Of a DNA stretch of 44,226 nucleotides, positions 34,387 through 42,055 are shown one piece after another. The notes under the pieces were generated by a model that had not been told where the DNA came from, searched no databases, and saw only the letters and a program-made list of their open reading frames with translations. Numbering within the stretch: position 1 is the stretch's first letter; the number at the start of each line of letters is the position of its first letter. The DNA is from Lachnospiraceae bacterium. Its GTDB lineage: Bacteria > Bacillota > Clostridia > Lachnospirales > Lachnospiraceae. The position numbers were made by a program, and so were the translations under genes. The stretch covers positions 1 to 44,226 of the forward strand of contig JAFZDQ010000012.1 in the NCBI GenBank assembly GCA_017561085.1. The letters run 5' to 3'.

Positions 34387-34416
34387 ATAGTACCATAATT
34401 TTCAAGGTTTTTGCAA
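34387..34416 (-). promoter_or_regulatory. Main promoter of the polysaccharide operon
   Basis: On the minus strand TTGCAA (34411-34416) and TACTAT (34387-34392) are 18 bases apart, and TG one base before the -10 box gives an extended -10. Transcription would start near 34380, leaving a leader of about 84 bases before the first ATG. The consensus match is fair rather than strong. No other candidate is as good in the gap between this operon and the divergent tRNA gene. Confidence 0.5.
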
Positions 34417-34504
34417 TGTATATCACCCCAAAAGGGCTCTCTTAAGCAACTTTTAAGATATTTTTCAAGATATTTAAGGACCCTTCCCCGGTCGCAACAT
34501 TGGA

Positions 34505-34533
34505 TTGACTTCACAAAACGAAAACAGTATAAT
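34505..34533 (+). promoter_or_regulatory. Promoter of the tRNA-Ser gene
   Basis: TTGACT (34505-34510) and TATAAT (34528-34533) are 17 bases apart, and the tRNA starts 13 bases after the -10 box. This is a near-consensus sigma-A type promoter. Confidence 0.8.
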
Positions 34534-34545
34534 GAGAAATTGAAT

Positions 34546-34633
34546 GGAGACGTATCGAAGTGGTCATAACGGGGCTGACTCGAAATCAGTTTGCCGGGCA
34601 ACCGGCACGAGGGTTCGAATCCCTCCGTCTCCG
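34546..34633 (+). tRNA. tRNA-Ser (anticodon CGA)
   Basis: The acceptor stem GGAGACG (34546-34552) pairs with CGTCTCC (34626-34632), and G34633 is the discriminator. The anticodon loop is CTCGAAA inside a GCTGA/TCAGT stem, so the anticodon is CGA and it reads UCG. A long variable arm (TGCCGG-GCAA-CCGGCA) and the T arm GAGGG-TTCGAAT-CCCTC are typical of serine tRNA. CCA is not encoded. The tRNA is single and is followed by its own terminator. tRNA genes are common insertion points for mobile DNA, and the next 2 kb is AT-richer, but no copy of the tRNA 3' end was found downstream. Confidence 0.96.
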
Positions 34634-34643
34634 TTTTGTTAAT

Positions 34644-34678
34644 AAGGATCGGCTATATGGCCGGTCCTTTTTGTTTTG
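34644..34678 (+). terminator. Terminator after tRNA-Ser
   Basis: AAGGATCGGC (34644-34653) pairs with GCCGGTCCTT (34660-34669) with one G-T pair, and TTTTTGTTTT follows. It lies 10 bases after the tRNA. Confidence 0.85.
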
Positions 34679-34703
34679 ACTAAGATGCAACAGGGAAAAA
34701 GGA

Positions 34704-34733
34704 TTGCTAGCAAATAATTTTTTGTGTTATACT
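34704..34733 (+). promoter_or_regulatory. Promoter of the MNT/HEPN pair
   Basis: TTGCTA (34704-34709) and TATACT (34728-34733) are 18 bases apart, and TG precedes the -10 box by one base. The expected start lies about 27 bases before the first gene. Confidence 0.55.
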
Positions 34734-34766
34734 TATTACAGAATCAATATAAGAAGGGGATTAGAC

Positions 34767-35120
34767 ATGCATGAAGTAGTTTTAAATGACAACTTAATAA
34801 ACGAAATAAAAGCAGAATGTACCTGTCTGGTCCGCGACTTATTCAAGGATCACTTGGTAGAAGTTGTTTTATATGGTTCATGCGCCAGAGGCGATTACAC
34901 CGAAGATTCTGATATCGACATTGCACTTTTGACAAGAGTGAACCGCCCGGAAGCCAAGAAATACGAAGATGCTTTGGCAACAATCGCAACCGAAATTGCA
35001 ATGAAATACTTTGCTATTGTAAATTTTGTGTGTTTGCCATTTGATGAATTCGAAGAGAAAAAGTCTTGGTATCCGTATTTCATGAATATTGCAACAGAGG
35101 GAGAAGTTTTGTATGGATAA
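34767..35120 (+). CDS. MNT-type nucleotidyltransferase (antitoxin-like)
   Basis: A minimal nucleotidyltransferase of the pol-beta superfamily, 117 aa. The active site G37-S38, ten residues, D49-x-D51 (YGSCARGDYTEDSDIDI) is complete, so transfer of AMP or another nucleotide is possible. The start is the ATG at 34767, with AAGGGGA 6 bases upstream; a frame open to 34704 starts inside the promoter. It overlaps the HEPN gene by 8 bases. In known MNT/HEPN toxin-antitoxin systems the MNT partner adenylylates and silences the HEPN toxin. The gene is AT-richer than the polysaccharide locus and is on the opposite strand. Confidence 0.85.
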   Translation: MHEVVLNDNLINEIKAECTCLVRDLFKDHLVEVVLYGSCARGDYTEDSDIDIALLTRVNRPEAKKYEDALATIATEIAMKYFAIVNFVCLPFDEFEEKKSWYPYFMNIATEGEVLYG

Positions 35121-35529
35121 AGAACAAGGAATGATTTTGGCAAACCTTCGTTTGGACAGATCAAGAGAATTACTGGCAGAGTCAAAAGACTTGTTGAAAA
35201 AAGGTTCTTATAAATCGGCAAATAACAGAGCATTTTATGCAATTGAAAAAAGTATTAAAGCACTACTTGCCACAGAACAAGTGGAGGTAACAACGCATAA
35301 TGGTGCATTAAAGCAATTTAACCTCATTTTCATTTATAAAGGCAACGGTACATTTACACAGGAGGACTATCAAAAGGTTGCTCGGGCTGAGCAAATCAGA
35401 AACGCCTCTGATTATGATGATTTTTATCTTGCAAGCAAGGAAGAAACAAGACAGCAAGTAGAAAATGCAGAGTATCTTGTAAACAAGATAGAACAGTATA
35501 TAGCAAACCTAAATGTCCAAGAATATTGA
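35113..35529 (+). CDS. HEPN-domain protein (toxin-like partner)
   Basis: A helical HEPN protein of 138 aa. SYKSANNRAFYAIEKSIKALL (31-51) and ARAEQIRNASDYDDFYL (90-106) are the conserved helices of the family. The RNase motif R-x(4-6)-H of active HEPN toxins is not seen: after R96 the sequence is RNASDYDDF, without histidine. RNase activity is therefore doubtful and another role is possible. The start is the ATG at 35113, overlapping the MNT gene by 8 bases; a frame open to 35089 overlaps it further. The two genes form one unit ended by the hairpin at 35567. Confidence 0.83.
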   Translation: MDKEQGMILANLRLDRSRELLAESKDLLKKGSYKSANNRAFYAIEKSIKALLATEQVEVTTHNGALKQFNLIFIYKGNGTFTQEDYQKVARAEQIRNASDYDDFYLASKEETRQQVENAEYLVNKIEQYIANLNVQEY

Positions 35530-35566
35530 TATTGGGGACTGAGTGAAAGTTCTTTGAATCACCGCA

Positions 35567-35592
35567 GGCGGGAAGAAATTCCCGCCTTTTTA
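35567..35592 (+). terminator. Terminator of the MNT/HEPN unit
   Basis: GGCGGGAA (35567-35574), loop GAAA, TTCCCGCC (35579-35586), then TTTTT. This is a perfect stem with a stable tetraloop, 37 bases past the HEPN stop. The minus-strand lipoprotein gene converges on it and may use it too. Confidence 0.9.
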
Positions 35593-35621
35593 TAATTAAG
35601 AAGATCGAAAAAAGTTTGATA

Positions 35622-36227
35622 TCAATCATCTTGTTCCGTTATCATAATGCAACTAACTACTATTTCGCCTTCAGCTGAAGGAATCGTAACTTCAAAGGTG
35701 CTTCTTTCTTTACATGGGCCATTCCAGAATAATATCTGGTCACAATAATCATTAATATATACACTCTTTTCTGGCATTATGCCACCGATTTCTTTACTTC
35801 CATAAGTATTTTTTAGATTTTTTCCTTTAGGCTCATATAAGATAAACATATCGCCATCTTCCAACTTGACTTCTTCGCCTTGCTCCACAATTCTCTTTTT
35901 ATTCGTCTCATCATTTGCAATAACAAATTTAGGTTCATCAATTACACCAACAAAAGACAATGTCCATTCTGCAGCAGGCAGTGTTGATTCCATATCAATC
36001 CCTTCATACACTATCGGTTCCGGAGTAGGTTCTTCTGTAGGTTCAGGTGTATATTCTTCTGTGGGCTCTGCTTCAACTATTGCTTCTGCTTTTTCTACTT
36101 CTTCTGCACCGTCTTCCACCTCTGCCAACAAAACTTCTGTCTCCTTTTCTTCATTGCCTTTTCCACAAGCAGTAAGCGAAAAAATTACAGATAAACATAA
36201 AACAATTGCTATTAATTTCTTTTTCAT
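35622..36227 (-). CDS. Secreted lipoprotein of unknown function
   Basis: A 201-aa lipoprotein. The start is the ATG at 36227 (MKKKLIAIVLCL), with AAGGA 8 bases upstream; the ATG at 36233 is too close to that site. A signal peptide ends in the lipobox SLTAC with C21 as the lipidated residue. Residues of about 25-75 are a Glu/Thr/Pro-rich linker (EPTEE and TPEP repeats) that would hold the rest away from the membrane. The C-terminal part of about 120 residues has no motif I recognise. A strong promoter with an overlapping palindrome lies upstream, facing the divergent XRE gene, so that regulator may control it. Confidence 0.85.
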   Translation of the reverse strand: MKKKLIAIVLCLSVIFSLTACGKGNEEKETEVLLAEVEDGAEEVEKAEAIVEAEPTEEYTPEPTEEPTPEPIVYEGIDMESTLPAAEWTLSFVGVIDEPKFVIANDETNKKRIVEQGEEVKLEDGDMFILYEPKGKNLKNTYGSKEIGGIMPEKSVYINDYCDQILFWNGPCKERSTFEVTIPSAEGEIVVSCIMITEQDD

Positions 36228-36265
36228 TTCCATTTTCCTTTCTTTTGTCAATTTGAAGTATGTCC

Positions 36266-36294
36266 ATTATAGCATATTGTGGATATATTCACAA
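36266..36294 (-). promoter_or_regulatory. Promoter of the lipoprotein gene
   Basis: Minus-strand TTGTGA (36289-36294) and TATAAT (36266-36271) are 17 bases apart. Transcription would begin about 30 bases before the lipoprotein start. Confidence 0.7.
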
Positions 36295-36295
36295 T
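36276..36295. promoter_or_regulatory. Palindromic operator candidate
   Basis: ATTGTG-8 bases-CACAAT forms an inverted repeat, and inside it ATAT continues the symmetry, so 18 of 20 positions are symmetric. It covers the -35 box and most of the spacer of the lipoprotein promoter. A partial copy, TTCACAAT, recurs at 36303-36310, and ACAATTGT at 36306-36313 is another short palindrome. The divergent XRE gene is the obvious candidate for the binding protein. Confidence 0.6.
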
Positions 36296-36317
36296 GTTTG
36301 TTTTCACAATTGTTTCT

Positions 36318-36323
36318 TATAAT
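36318..36323 (+). promoter_or_regulatory. -10 box for the XRE gene
   Basis: TATAAT stands 29 bases before the proposed start codon of the XRE gene. No good -35 is seen at the right distance; the region is occupied by the palindromes, so the promoter may be weak or need help. Confidence 0.4.
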
Positions 36324-36352
36324 TATTACAAAAGTGCTAGGAGGACAAAAAA

Positions 36353-36556
36353 ATTATTTCGTACGAACCGCTATGGGAAACAATAAAAAATAAACATGTT
36401 TCACAATATCAATTACTAAAAATGGGGATTGACAATAAGACATTAGATGGTCTGAAACATAATAAAAACATTACGCTATTGACTTTGGAAAAGTTATGCA
36501 AAATTTTAGAATGCACTCCAAACGATATCGTTAAATTCATAGATGAAGTCCACTAA
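36353..36556 (+). CDS. Small XRE-family regulator with ATT start
   Basis: A 67-aa helix-turn-helix protein of the Cro/CI (YozG-like) type. After the start it reads ISYEPLWETIKNKHVSQYQLL, then TLDGLKHNKNITLLTLEKL and CKILECTPNDIVKFI, the usual pattern over the usual length. No ATG, GTG or TTG is at the expected place. The family normally begins MISY..., and here the codon before ISYE is ATT (36353), placed 8 bases after a perfect AGGAGG (36339-36344). ATT is a rare but real start codon (infC uses it), so weak translation is likely; a mutated ATG is the alternative. It is divergent from the lipoprotein gene. Confidence 0.75.
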   Translation: MISYEPLWETIKNKHVSQYQLLKMGIDNKTLDGLKHNKNITLLTLEKLCKILECTPNDIVKFIDEVH

Positions 36557-36563
36557 AGACACG

Positions 36564-36612
36564 AAAAAGCAGGTATCCGACACATGGTCGTGGCACCTGC
36601 TTTTTATTTCTT
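36564..36612. terminator. Bidirectional terminator
   Basis: AAAAAGCAGGT (36564-36574) pairs with ACCTGCTTTTT (36595-36605) and is T-rich on leaving in both directions. It lies between the convergent XRE and glycoside hydrolase genes and can serve both. Confidence 0.85.
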
Positions 36613-36665
36613 TTCATCTCCGGCCGGCTTTTATTCCTGCCGAATTTCCCTCACGGACTTTGCGC

Positions 36666-38954
36666 TTACTTTTCACTTAACCCTTTCGGTTTCTTAATCT
36701 TATTTAACTTCCGGTTCATGGCGAGGAGTTCTTCTTTGGTAAAGGACACGTTCACCATCCCCAGCATGCCGGTCAGACGAAGCAACGTAAAACTGCTCAC
36801 CATCTTAATCATACCGCTGTTGATTTCCGGCATTTCCGTCTTATTCTTCGCCTCATCTCCCCCGGCACCTTTTGCATCATTTTTCTTAAATGTTTTCAAC
36901 AGACGCAGGAGCAATCCGCCCACAAACAGCTTACCGCGGACGCTTTTTAACATATCACCTATGGTATCATTTAGCGAATAACGGCCTTTCGGCGCAGTAA
37001 TATCAAACCAGTTCAGTACCGTTCCCTGTTCCTTCAGGATATAGTCAGGATTCACGCTGTCCACCTTCTTAATCAAGGATTCATCCTTACACTCTCCTGC
37101 TACCGCAAGAAGTTGCGTTTCTCCCCGGTTTGGCACATCAAAATAAAAGAAATGCTCCTCGGCCTGCTTTTTACCAAGGCTCTCGCCGTTTGCGAAAAGT
37201 TCCACCTCCGGCAAATTAGAGTACACGGTTACCTTCGTTATCTCTTCTACCCTGTCTACATATCGCTTGCCGCATATATGCACAAAGGGTTCCTTGGAAA
37301 GCCAAGCTTTGTAGGCATAAAAGGAGTCTTTTTTATACTTACGGTCAATGGTCACAAGGCCCTTGTGATTCTGCCCGTTTTCGCCGCCTTCCGCTCTGGA
37401 ATCGGCGCCAAAATCAAACATATTCCATACATAGGTTGCCCAAATATACCGCCTTGAAAAGAGTTGCTTTATCAGTTCCTCATGGTAATAAGCCTGGTAT
37501 TCTTCCGTATAATCCCCCTGCATGGGATTGGAGGAATGCCAATTCAAAGCCTCACAACCATATTCACTGCAGCCGATGGCTCTTTGCGGATACTTCTTAT
37601 GGAATTTATCAAACCATACACCATTGTCCTGCACATCGCCTCCATACCAGCCAAAATAATGGTTATAAGCGACCACATCAGACAAATGTACAATTTCCTC
37701 ATCTGTTTTGCAATGAGAAATGCAGGCAATGGTGGTCAATCTGGTAGGATCCATTTCATGGACTAAGTCATTTAGTCTTTCGTGATTTGCAAGCAAATCC
37801 GGGTTCTTCGCACCACCCAGGGTAATTTCATTGGAAAGCCCCCAAACTACAATACTCGGATGATTGTAATTTTGGACAATCAGTTCCTTCATCTGGCTTA
37901 CCGCATTCTCATTTGCTCCGGTCATATGCCTGGATATATAGGGAATTTCAGCCCAAACCACCATACCCTTTTCATCACAAAGGTCATAAAAATACCTATC
38001 GTGCTGATAATGCGCCAGTCGGATGGTATTCGCACCCATCTCACAAATCAGTTCCATATCCTCCCTATGATGCTCGAAAAGCAGGGCATTTCCGATACCG
38101 GGACGGTCCTGATGCCTGGAAACACCGCGCAGGGGATACTCTCTTCCGTTTAAGATAAAGCCTCTCTCCGGGTCAATGGAAAAACTGCGGCAACCGAATC
38201 GTTCCGACACCTCATCAAGCACAGTTCCGTTACGCTTTACGGATACAGACGCCGTATAAAGGTAAGGGTCGTTCACGCCATCCCACAGATGCACGCCCTC
38301 AAGGATAAAGGTTTCTTCCTCCTTCTCACTTTCCATCTCCGCAACAATACCACCCTGTGCATCCGCAAGCCGATAACACAAGGTATCACCGGTCTGTAAT
38401 CCGGTTACATAAGCTTTCACAGTTACTTTTGCGCAGGTCCCCTCTACTGCCGGCGTGATCTGAAGTCCTTTTCCGCCGTAATATGACAGGTCAAAATGAG
38501 TATCCTCCACCGCAATCAGGTTTACATCACGGTACAACCCTCCATAAAAAGTAAAGTCTGCAAACTGGGGATATACAAACTGCGAAGGTGCATTATCCAC
38601 CAAAGCAGTAAGAATATTCCTCTCCTGTAAAGCTTCCGTAATATCCACCCGGAAAGTAGAATATCCGCCGTCATGACGGGCTCTGTGATTTCCGTTGATA
38701 TAAACATCTGCCGAAGAATTGGCACCGTTTATTTCCAGAAAATACTTCCGGGCAACAGGCAAATCCTCCTTTAAAAGTTCTTTGGAATAGGAGCATGTCC
38801 CACGGAAATAGTCACTTCCGCCATCCTGCCCGTCAATCCCGTTCCAGGTGTGGGGCAAATCGACAGCAGTTGCTTCCATCGGTATTTCCTTGATAATCTC
38901 CTCCTGATTCTTACAAAAAAACCAGTTCTCGTTTAAATTCACTATCTTTCTCAT
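36666..38954 (-). CDS. Glycoside hydrolase family 2 (beta-galactosidase-like)
   Basis: A GH2 enzyme of 762 aa: an N-terminal jelly-roll sugar-binding domain (NENWFF, VDLPHTWNG), an immunoglobulin-like domain, and a TIM barrel with acid/base E376 in WGLSNEI and nucleophile E464 in GCSEYGCEA. The start is the ATG at 38954 with AAAGGA 6 bases upstream; the ATG at 38960 abuts that site. No signal peptide is seen, so it is cytoplasmic. The last 100 residues or so (SLNDTIGDMLKS, FTLLRLTGMLGMVNVSFTKEELLAMNRKL) are an extra helical tail. Activity may be beta-galactosidase, beta-glucuronidase or another beta-glycosidase; it cannot be settled from the motifs. Confidence 0.88.
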   Translation of the reverse strand: MRKIVNLNENWFFCKNQEEIIKEIPMEATAVDLPHTWNGIDGQDGGSDYFRGTCSYSKELLKEDLPVARKYFLEINGANSSADVYINGNHRARHDGGYSTFRVDITEALQERNILTALVDNAPSQFVYPQFADFTFYGGLYRDVNLIAVEDTHFDLSYYGGKGLQITPAVEGTCAKVTVKAYVTGLQTGDTLCYRLADAQGGIVAEMESEKEEETFILEGVHLWDGVNDPYLYTASVSVKRNGTVLDEVSERFGCRSFSIDPERGFILNGREYPLRGVSRHQDRPGIGNALLFEHHREDMELICEMGANTIRLAHYQHDRYFYDLCDEKGMVVWAEIPYISRHMTGANENAVSQMKELIVQNYNHPSIVVWGLSNEITLGGAKNPDLLANHERLNDLVHEMDPTRLTTIACISHCKTDEEIVHLSDVVAYNHYFGWYGGDVQDNGVWFDKFHKKYPQRAIGCSEYGCEALNWHSSNPMQGDYTEEYQAYYHEELIKQLFSRRYIWATYVWNMFDFGADSRAEGGENGQNHKGLVTIDRKYKKDSFYAYKAWLSKEPFVHICGKRYVDRVEEITKVTVYSNLPEVELFANGESLGKKQAEEHFFYFDVPNRGETQLLAVAGECKDESLIKKVDSVNPDYILKEQGTVLNWFDITAPKGRYSLNDTIGDMLKSVRGKLFVGGLLLRLLKTFKKNDAKGAGGDEAKNKTEMPEINSGMIKMVSSFTLLRLTGMLGMVNVSFTKEELLAMNRKLNKIKKPKGLSEK

Positions 38955-38984
38955 ATGCATTCCTTTCCGCTTACTGCGGAGTAT

Positions 38985-39012
38985 AAAACAGGGATGCCAA
39001 AGGCACCCCTGC
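38985..39012 (-). terminator. Terminator after spoVG
   Basis: On the minus strand CAGGGGTGCC, loop TTT, GGCATCCCTG, then TTTTAT. The stem halves are at 38989-38998 and 39002-39011. The glycoside hydrolase starts only 31 bases further on with no clear promoter of its own, so it may depend on read-through past this hairpin. Confidence 0.75.
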
Positions 39013-39046
39013 TCATTTTTACTTTATGCACTACGCATGTACCGGC

Positions 39047-39319
39047 TTATTCTTCGTCCGGTTCTAATAATGCTTTTTCGTAACTCTCCAGGATAATCTT
39101 CTGGATAGTTTCTCTGGTTCCGGAATTAATGGGATGGGCAATATCTCTGTACTCACCGTCAGTTGCCTTTTTGCTGGGCATTGCGATGAATAATCCTTTT
39201 TCACCTTCGATAACCTTGATATCGTGAATCACGAATTCGTCATCAATGGTGATGGACACAATTGCTCTCATCTTACCTTCCTTGGTAATTTTCCTCACTC
39301 TTACATCTGTAATCTGCAT
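39047..39319 (-). CDS. spoVG: Septation/RNA-binding regulator SpoVG
   Basis: A 90-aa SpoVG protein, typical along its whole length: [11 protein letters not shown] at the start, [45 protein letters not shown], and an acidic tail. SpoVG is a small nucleic-acid-binding regulator of sporulation, septation and gene expression in Firmicutes. It sits 41 bases after glgD on the same strand and probably shares the glgC promoter, while in many Bacilli it stands before glmU. A GGGGG about 10 bases upstream and AAGGA directly at the ATG are both possible ribosome sites. Confidence 0.97.
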   Translation of the reverse strand: MQITDVRVRKITKEGKMRAIVSITIDDEFVIHDIKVIEGEKGLFIAMPSKKATDGEYRDIAHPINSGTRETIQKIILESYEKALLEPDEE

Positions 39320-39360
39320 TCCTTATTTTCCCCCTATCGGAATTATTCCGCCAGGTCCGG

Positions 39361-40479
39361 TTACACGCCGAATCTGTCGTTACTTTCTATTACAATCTTG
39401 ATGCCGTCTGTACCGGTATAGTAAGAGTTTGCACGGATTGTACCCCTACTTTCCACGATACAGTTTTCAATATGTGTATTGTCCCCTATATAAACATCAT
39501 TCAAAATAATAGAATTCTTAATCACGCAGTTATTACCAATATAGGTTTTCTTGAAGATTACGGAGTCTTCAACGGTACCGTTTACGATACAACCACTGGC
39601 AATCAGACTGTTTTTAATTTTCGCTCCTACATTGTACTTCGCAGGCGGCAGGTCATCCACCTTGGAATATACATCAGGATACTGCTTGAAGAAATAATTT
39701 CTTGTATCAGCCTTAAGGAAATCCATATTGGTTGCAAAATAGTCATCGATGGTAGCAATGTTGCTCCAGTATTCCTGCATCTTGTAACCGTAGATTCTCT
39801 TCATATTCTTGTAACGGATCAGAATATCTTTTACGAAATCATAACGTTCTTCTTCTGCACATTTCTCAATCATTTCGATTAACTGTCTTCTTCTGACAAC
39901 GTAAATACCGCAGGAAACAGTATTGGATTTCGCTACTACAGGCTTTTCTTCAAATTCTTCAATGCGGCTTTCTTCGTTCATCTTAATGGTTCCGAAACGG
40001 TCCACATTCACGCCGGCCGGCATATCCTTACATACAACTGTAATATCAGCCTTTTTCTCAATATGATATTCAAGTACCTTATTGTAATCCATCTTGTATA
40101 CACAGTCACCGGAAGCGATTACAACATAAGGTTCATGGCTGTTCTTTAAAAAGCTCAAATTCTGTGCGATAGCATCTGCAGTACCTCTGTACCATGCATT
40201 GCTTTCTGCAGTAACGGAAGGTGTACATACATATAAACCACCCTGTTTACGTCCGAAATCCCACCACTTGGAGGAGCTTAAGTGTTCATTTAAGCTTCTG
40301 GCATTGTACTGGGTAAGTACAGCCACCTTCTGGATATGGGAATTAGACATGTTACTAAGTGCAAAGTCGATGCTTCGATAGCTTCCTGCTATGGGCATAG
40401 CGCACACCGCTCTTTTCTGAGCAAGTTCTTTCATTCTATAGCTGCTTCCGCCTGCTAAAATAATACCTATTGCTCTCAC
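39361..40479 (-). CDS. glgD: Glucose-1-phosphate adenylyltransferase subunit GlgD
   Basis: The second ADP-glucose pyrophosphorylase subunit found in Firmicutes, 372 aa. It has the nucleotidyltransferase fold and a C-terminal left-handed beta-helix ([30 protein letters not shown]). The N-terminal loop is [22 protein letters not shown] in place of the GGQGSRL...AKPAVSF of GlgC, so the catalytic arginine/lysine pattern is altered, as is usual for GlgD. It mainly modulates GlgC in a heteromer. The start codon is GTG at 40479, overlapping the glgC stop as GTGA, so the two subunits are translationally coupled. AGGTGA precedes it. Confidence 0.95.
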   Translation of the reverse strand: MRAIGIILAGGSSYRMKELAQKRAVCAMPIAGSYRSIDFALSNMSNSHIQKVAVLTQYNARSLNEHLSSSKWWDFGRKQGGLYVCTPSVTAESNAWYRGTADAIAQNLSFLKNSHEPYVVIASGDCVYKMDYNKVLEYHIEKKADITVVCKDMPAGVNVDRFGTIKMNEESRIEEFEEKPVVAKSNTVSCGIYVVRRRQLIEMIEKCAEEERYDFVKDILIRYKNMKRIYGYKMQEYWSNIATIDDYFATNMDFLKADTRNYFFKQYPDVYSKVDDLPPAKYNVGAKIKNSLIASGCIVNGTVEDSVIFKKTYIGNNCVIKNSIILNDVYIGDNTHIENCIVESRGTIRANSYYTGTDGIKIVIESNDRFGV

Positions 40480-41750
40480 TTTTCTTCACCTGCCTTAATT
40501 AAAGTTTTACCGCTTGCGAGGCAGTTATCGGAATAATCTTCTGCAGTGGTCTTTCCGAATACACATGCATTCTTTCCGATGGTGATACCTGCCGGTATGG
40601 TACTCTTTTCGCCGATACAAACAAGACCGCTGTTATAAATATGAGGATCTGTTTCGTTCTCTGCTTCTTCGCCGATACCAAGTCTGGCATTATCGCCGAT
40701 TACTACGTTTTCTGCAACAATTGCTTTATTCAGTTCACATCCGGCACCGATTACCGTTTCATTCATAATAATGGAATCTCTAATCACTGCACCCTTACCG
40801 ATGGTAACACCGCAGCCGATTACGGAATTATAAACCTCACCGTAAACCTCGGTACCTTCACCGATAATACTTCTCTCAACCACGCTGTCTTCAGCAAAGT
40901 ACTGAGGAGGAAGGATTTCGCTCTTGGTGTAAATCTTCCAGTATTCTTCATATAAATTGAATTCGGGAACGATATCAATCAATTCCATATTCGCTTCCCA
41001 ATAAGAATTCAGGGTTCCTACGTCCTTCCAATAGCCGTTGAATTCGTACGCATAAAGGGGTGCTCCCTTCTGGTGGCAATAAGGAATTACATGTTTACCG
41101 AAGTCCAGATTAGGCTGCTGTGCATTTGCAATCAGTGCTTCCTTCAGGGTCTTCCAATTGAAAATGTAAATACCCATGGAAGCCAGATTACTTCTGGGAT
41201 TTGCAGGCTTTTCTTCAAAGTCTGTAATTCTTCTTTCTTCGTCGGTAATCATAATACCGAAACGCTTTGCTTCTTCCATAGGAACCGGCATAACCGCGAT
41301 AGTACATTCGCTTCCCTTTTCTTTATGGAAGTCCAGCATCACTTCATAATCCATTTTGTAAATATGGTCACCGGATAAAATCAGGATATACTCAGGATTA
41401 AAGCTGTCCATATAATCCAGGTTCTGATAAATTGCGTTTGCAGTTCCGGTATACCATTCACTGTTCGCAATCTTTTCATAGGGCGGAAGTACACTTACGC
41501 CACCGATGTTTCTGTCCAGATCCCACGGAATACCAATACCTATATGAGTATTCAACCGCAGAGGCTGGTACTGTGTCAGCACACCTACCGTATCGACACC
41601 TGAGTTAATGCAGTTACTCAGCGGAAAATCGATAATGCGGTACTTGCCGCCAAAGGATACTGCCGGTTTCGCCACTTTGGAAGTGAGTACACCGAGTCTG
41701 CTTCCCTGGCCGCCTGCTAACAACATGGCAATCATTTCTTTTTTAATCAT
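40476..41750 (-). CDS. glgC: Glucose-1-phosphate adenylyltransferase (catalytic)
   Basis: This is the first step of bacterial glycogen synthesis: ATP plus glucose-1-phosphate gives ADP-glucose. The 424-aa protein has [37 protein letters not shown] with all catalytic residues, the sugar-site [11 protein letters not shown] and a C-terminal beta-helix. GAGGTGAT stands before the ATG. Its promoter is at 41854-41882. It is the first gene of glgC-glgD-spoVG; no other glg gene is next to it in the window. ADP-glucose is not obviously used by the polysaccharide locus, so glycogen storage is the expected role. Confidence 0.97.
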   Translation of the reverse strand: MIKKEMIAMLLAGGQGSRLGVLTSKVAKPAVSFGGKYRIIDFPLSNCINSGVDTVGVLTQYQPLRLNTHIGIGIPWDLDRNIGGVSVLPPYEKIANSEWYTGTANAIYQNLDYMDSFNPEYILILSGDHIYKMDYEVMLDFHKEKGSECTIAVMPVPMEEAKRFGIMITDEERRITDFEEKPANPRSNLASMGIYIFNWKTLKEALIANAQQPNLDFGKHVIPYCHQKGAPLYAYEFNGYWKDVGTLNSYWEANMELIDIVPEFNLYEEYWKIYTKSEILPPQYFAEDSVVERSIIGEGTEVYGEVYNSVIGCGVTIGKGAVIRDSIIMNETVIGAGCELNKAIVAENVVIGDNARLGIGEEAENETDPHIYNSGLVCIGEKSTIPAGITIGKNACVFGKTTAEDYSDNCLASGKTLIKAGEEK

Positions 41751-41853
41751 GTCATCACCTCTTACCAGTAATTATAATAGTTTTTTGTTAAAAACCGATA
41801 ACTCAGGCCGTCTGAAAATGCGCAAACTGTCACCAATTATCAATTTTACGAAT

Positions 41854-41882
41854 AGTATAACATAGTTTAGTAAAAAAGTGAA
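41854..41882 (-). promoter_or_regulatory. Promoter of glgC
   Basis: Minus-strand TTCACT (41877-41882) and TATACT (41854-41859) are 17 bases apart, leaving a leader of about 100 bases before glgC. The -35 box is only a fair match. Confidence 0.5.
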
Positions 41883-42026
41883 TATTTTTTACAAAAACTT
41901 TCATCTATCACGGTACTTTTATGTAAGTTTTTTACAATATTTTCTCTTCATTTGTTCTTTGGGGGATTTTTTTGCCATATTTTGTACCATTCCGGCTCCG
42001 GCCACCATATTTTGATGAAAATGCTA

Positions 42027-42055
42027 TTGGTTTTTTTTCGGTAATTTTATATAAT
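42027..42055 (+). promoter_or_regulatory. Promoter of murC
   Basis: TTGGTT (42027-42032) and TATAAT (42050-42055) are 17 bases apart. The spacer begins inside a run of eight T (42031-42038), so a change in run length would change the spacing. Transcription would start about 55 bases before murC. Confidence 0.6.

Noticed and set aside
34546-36612. tRNA-Ser as an attachment site with a duplicated 3' end
   Set aside because: I looked for a second copy of the T-arm and acceptor end downstream as far as 36.6 kb and found none; no integrase is present.
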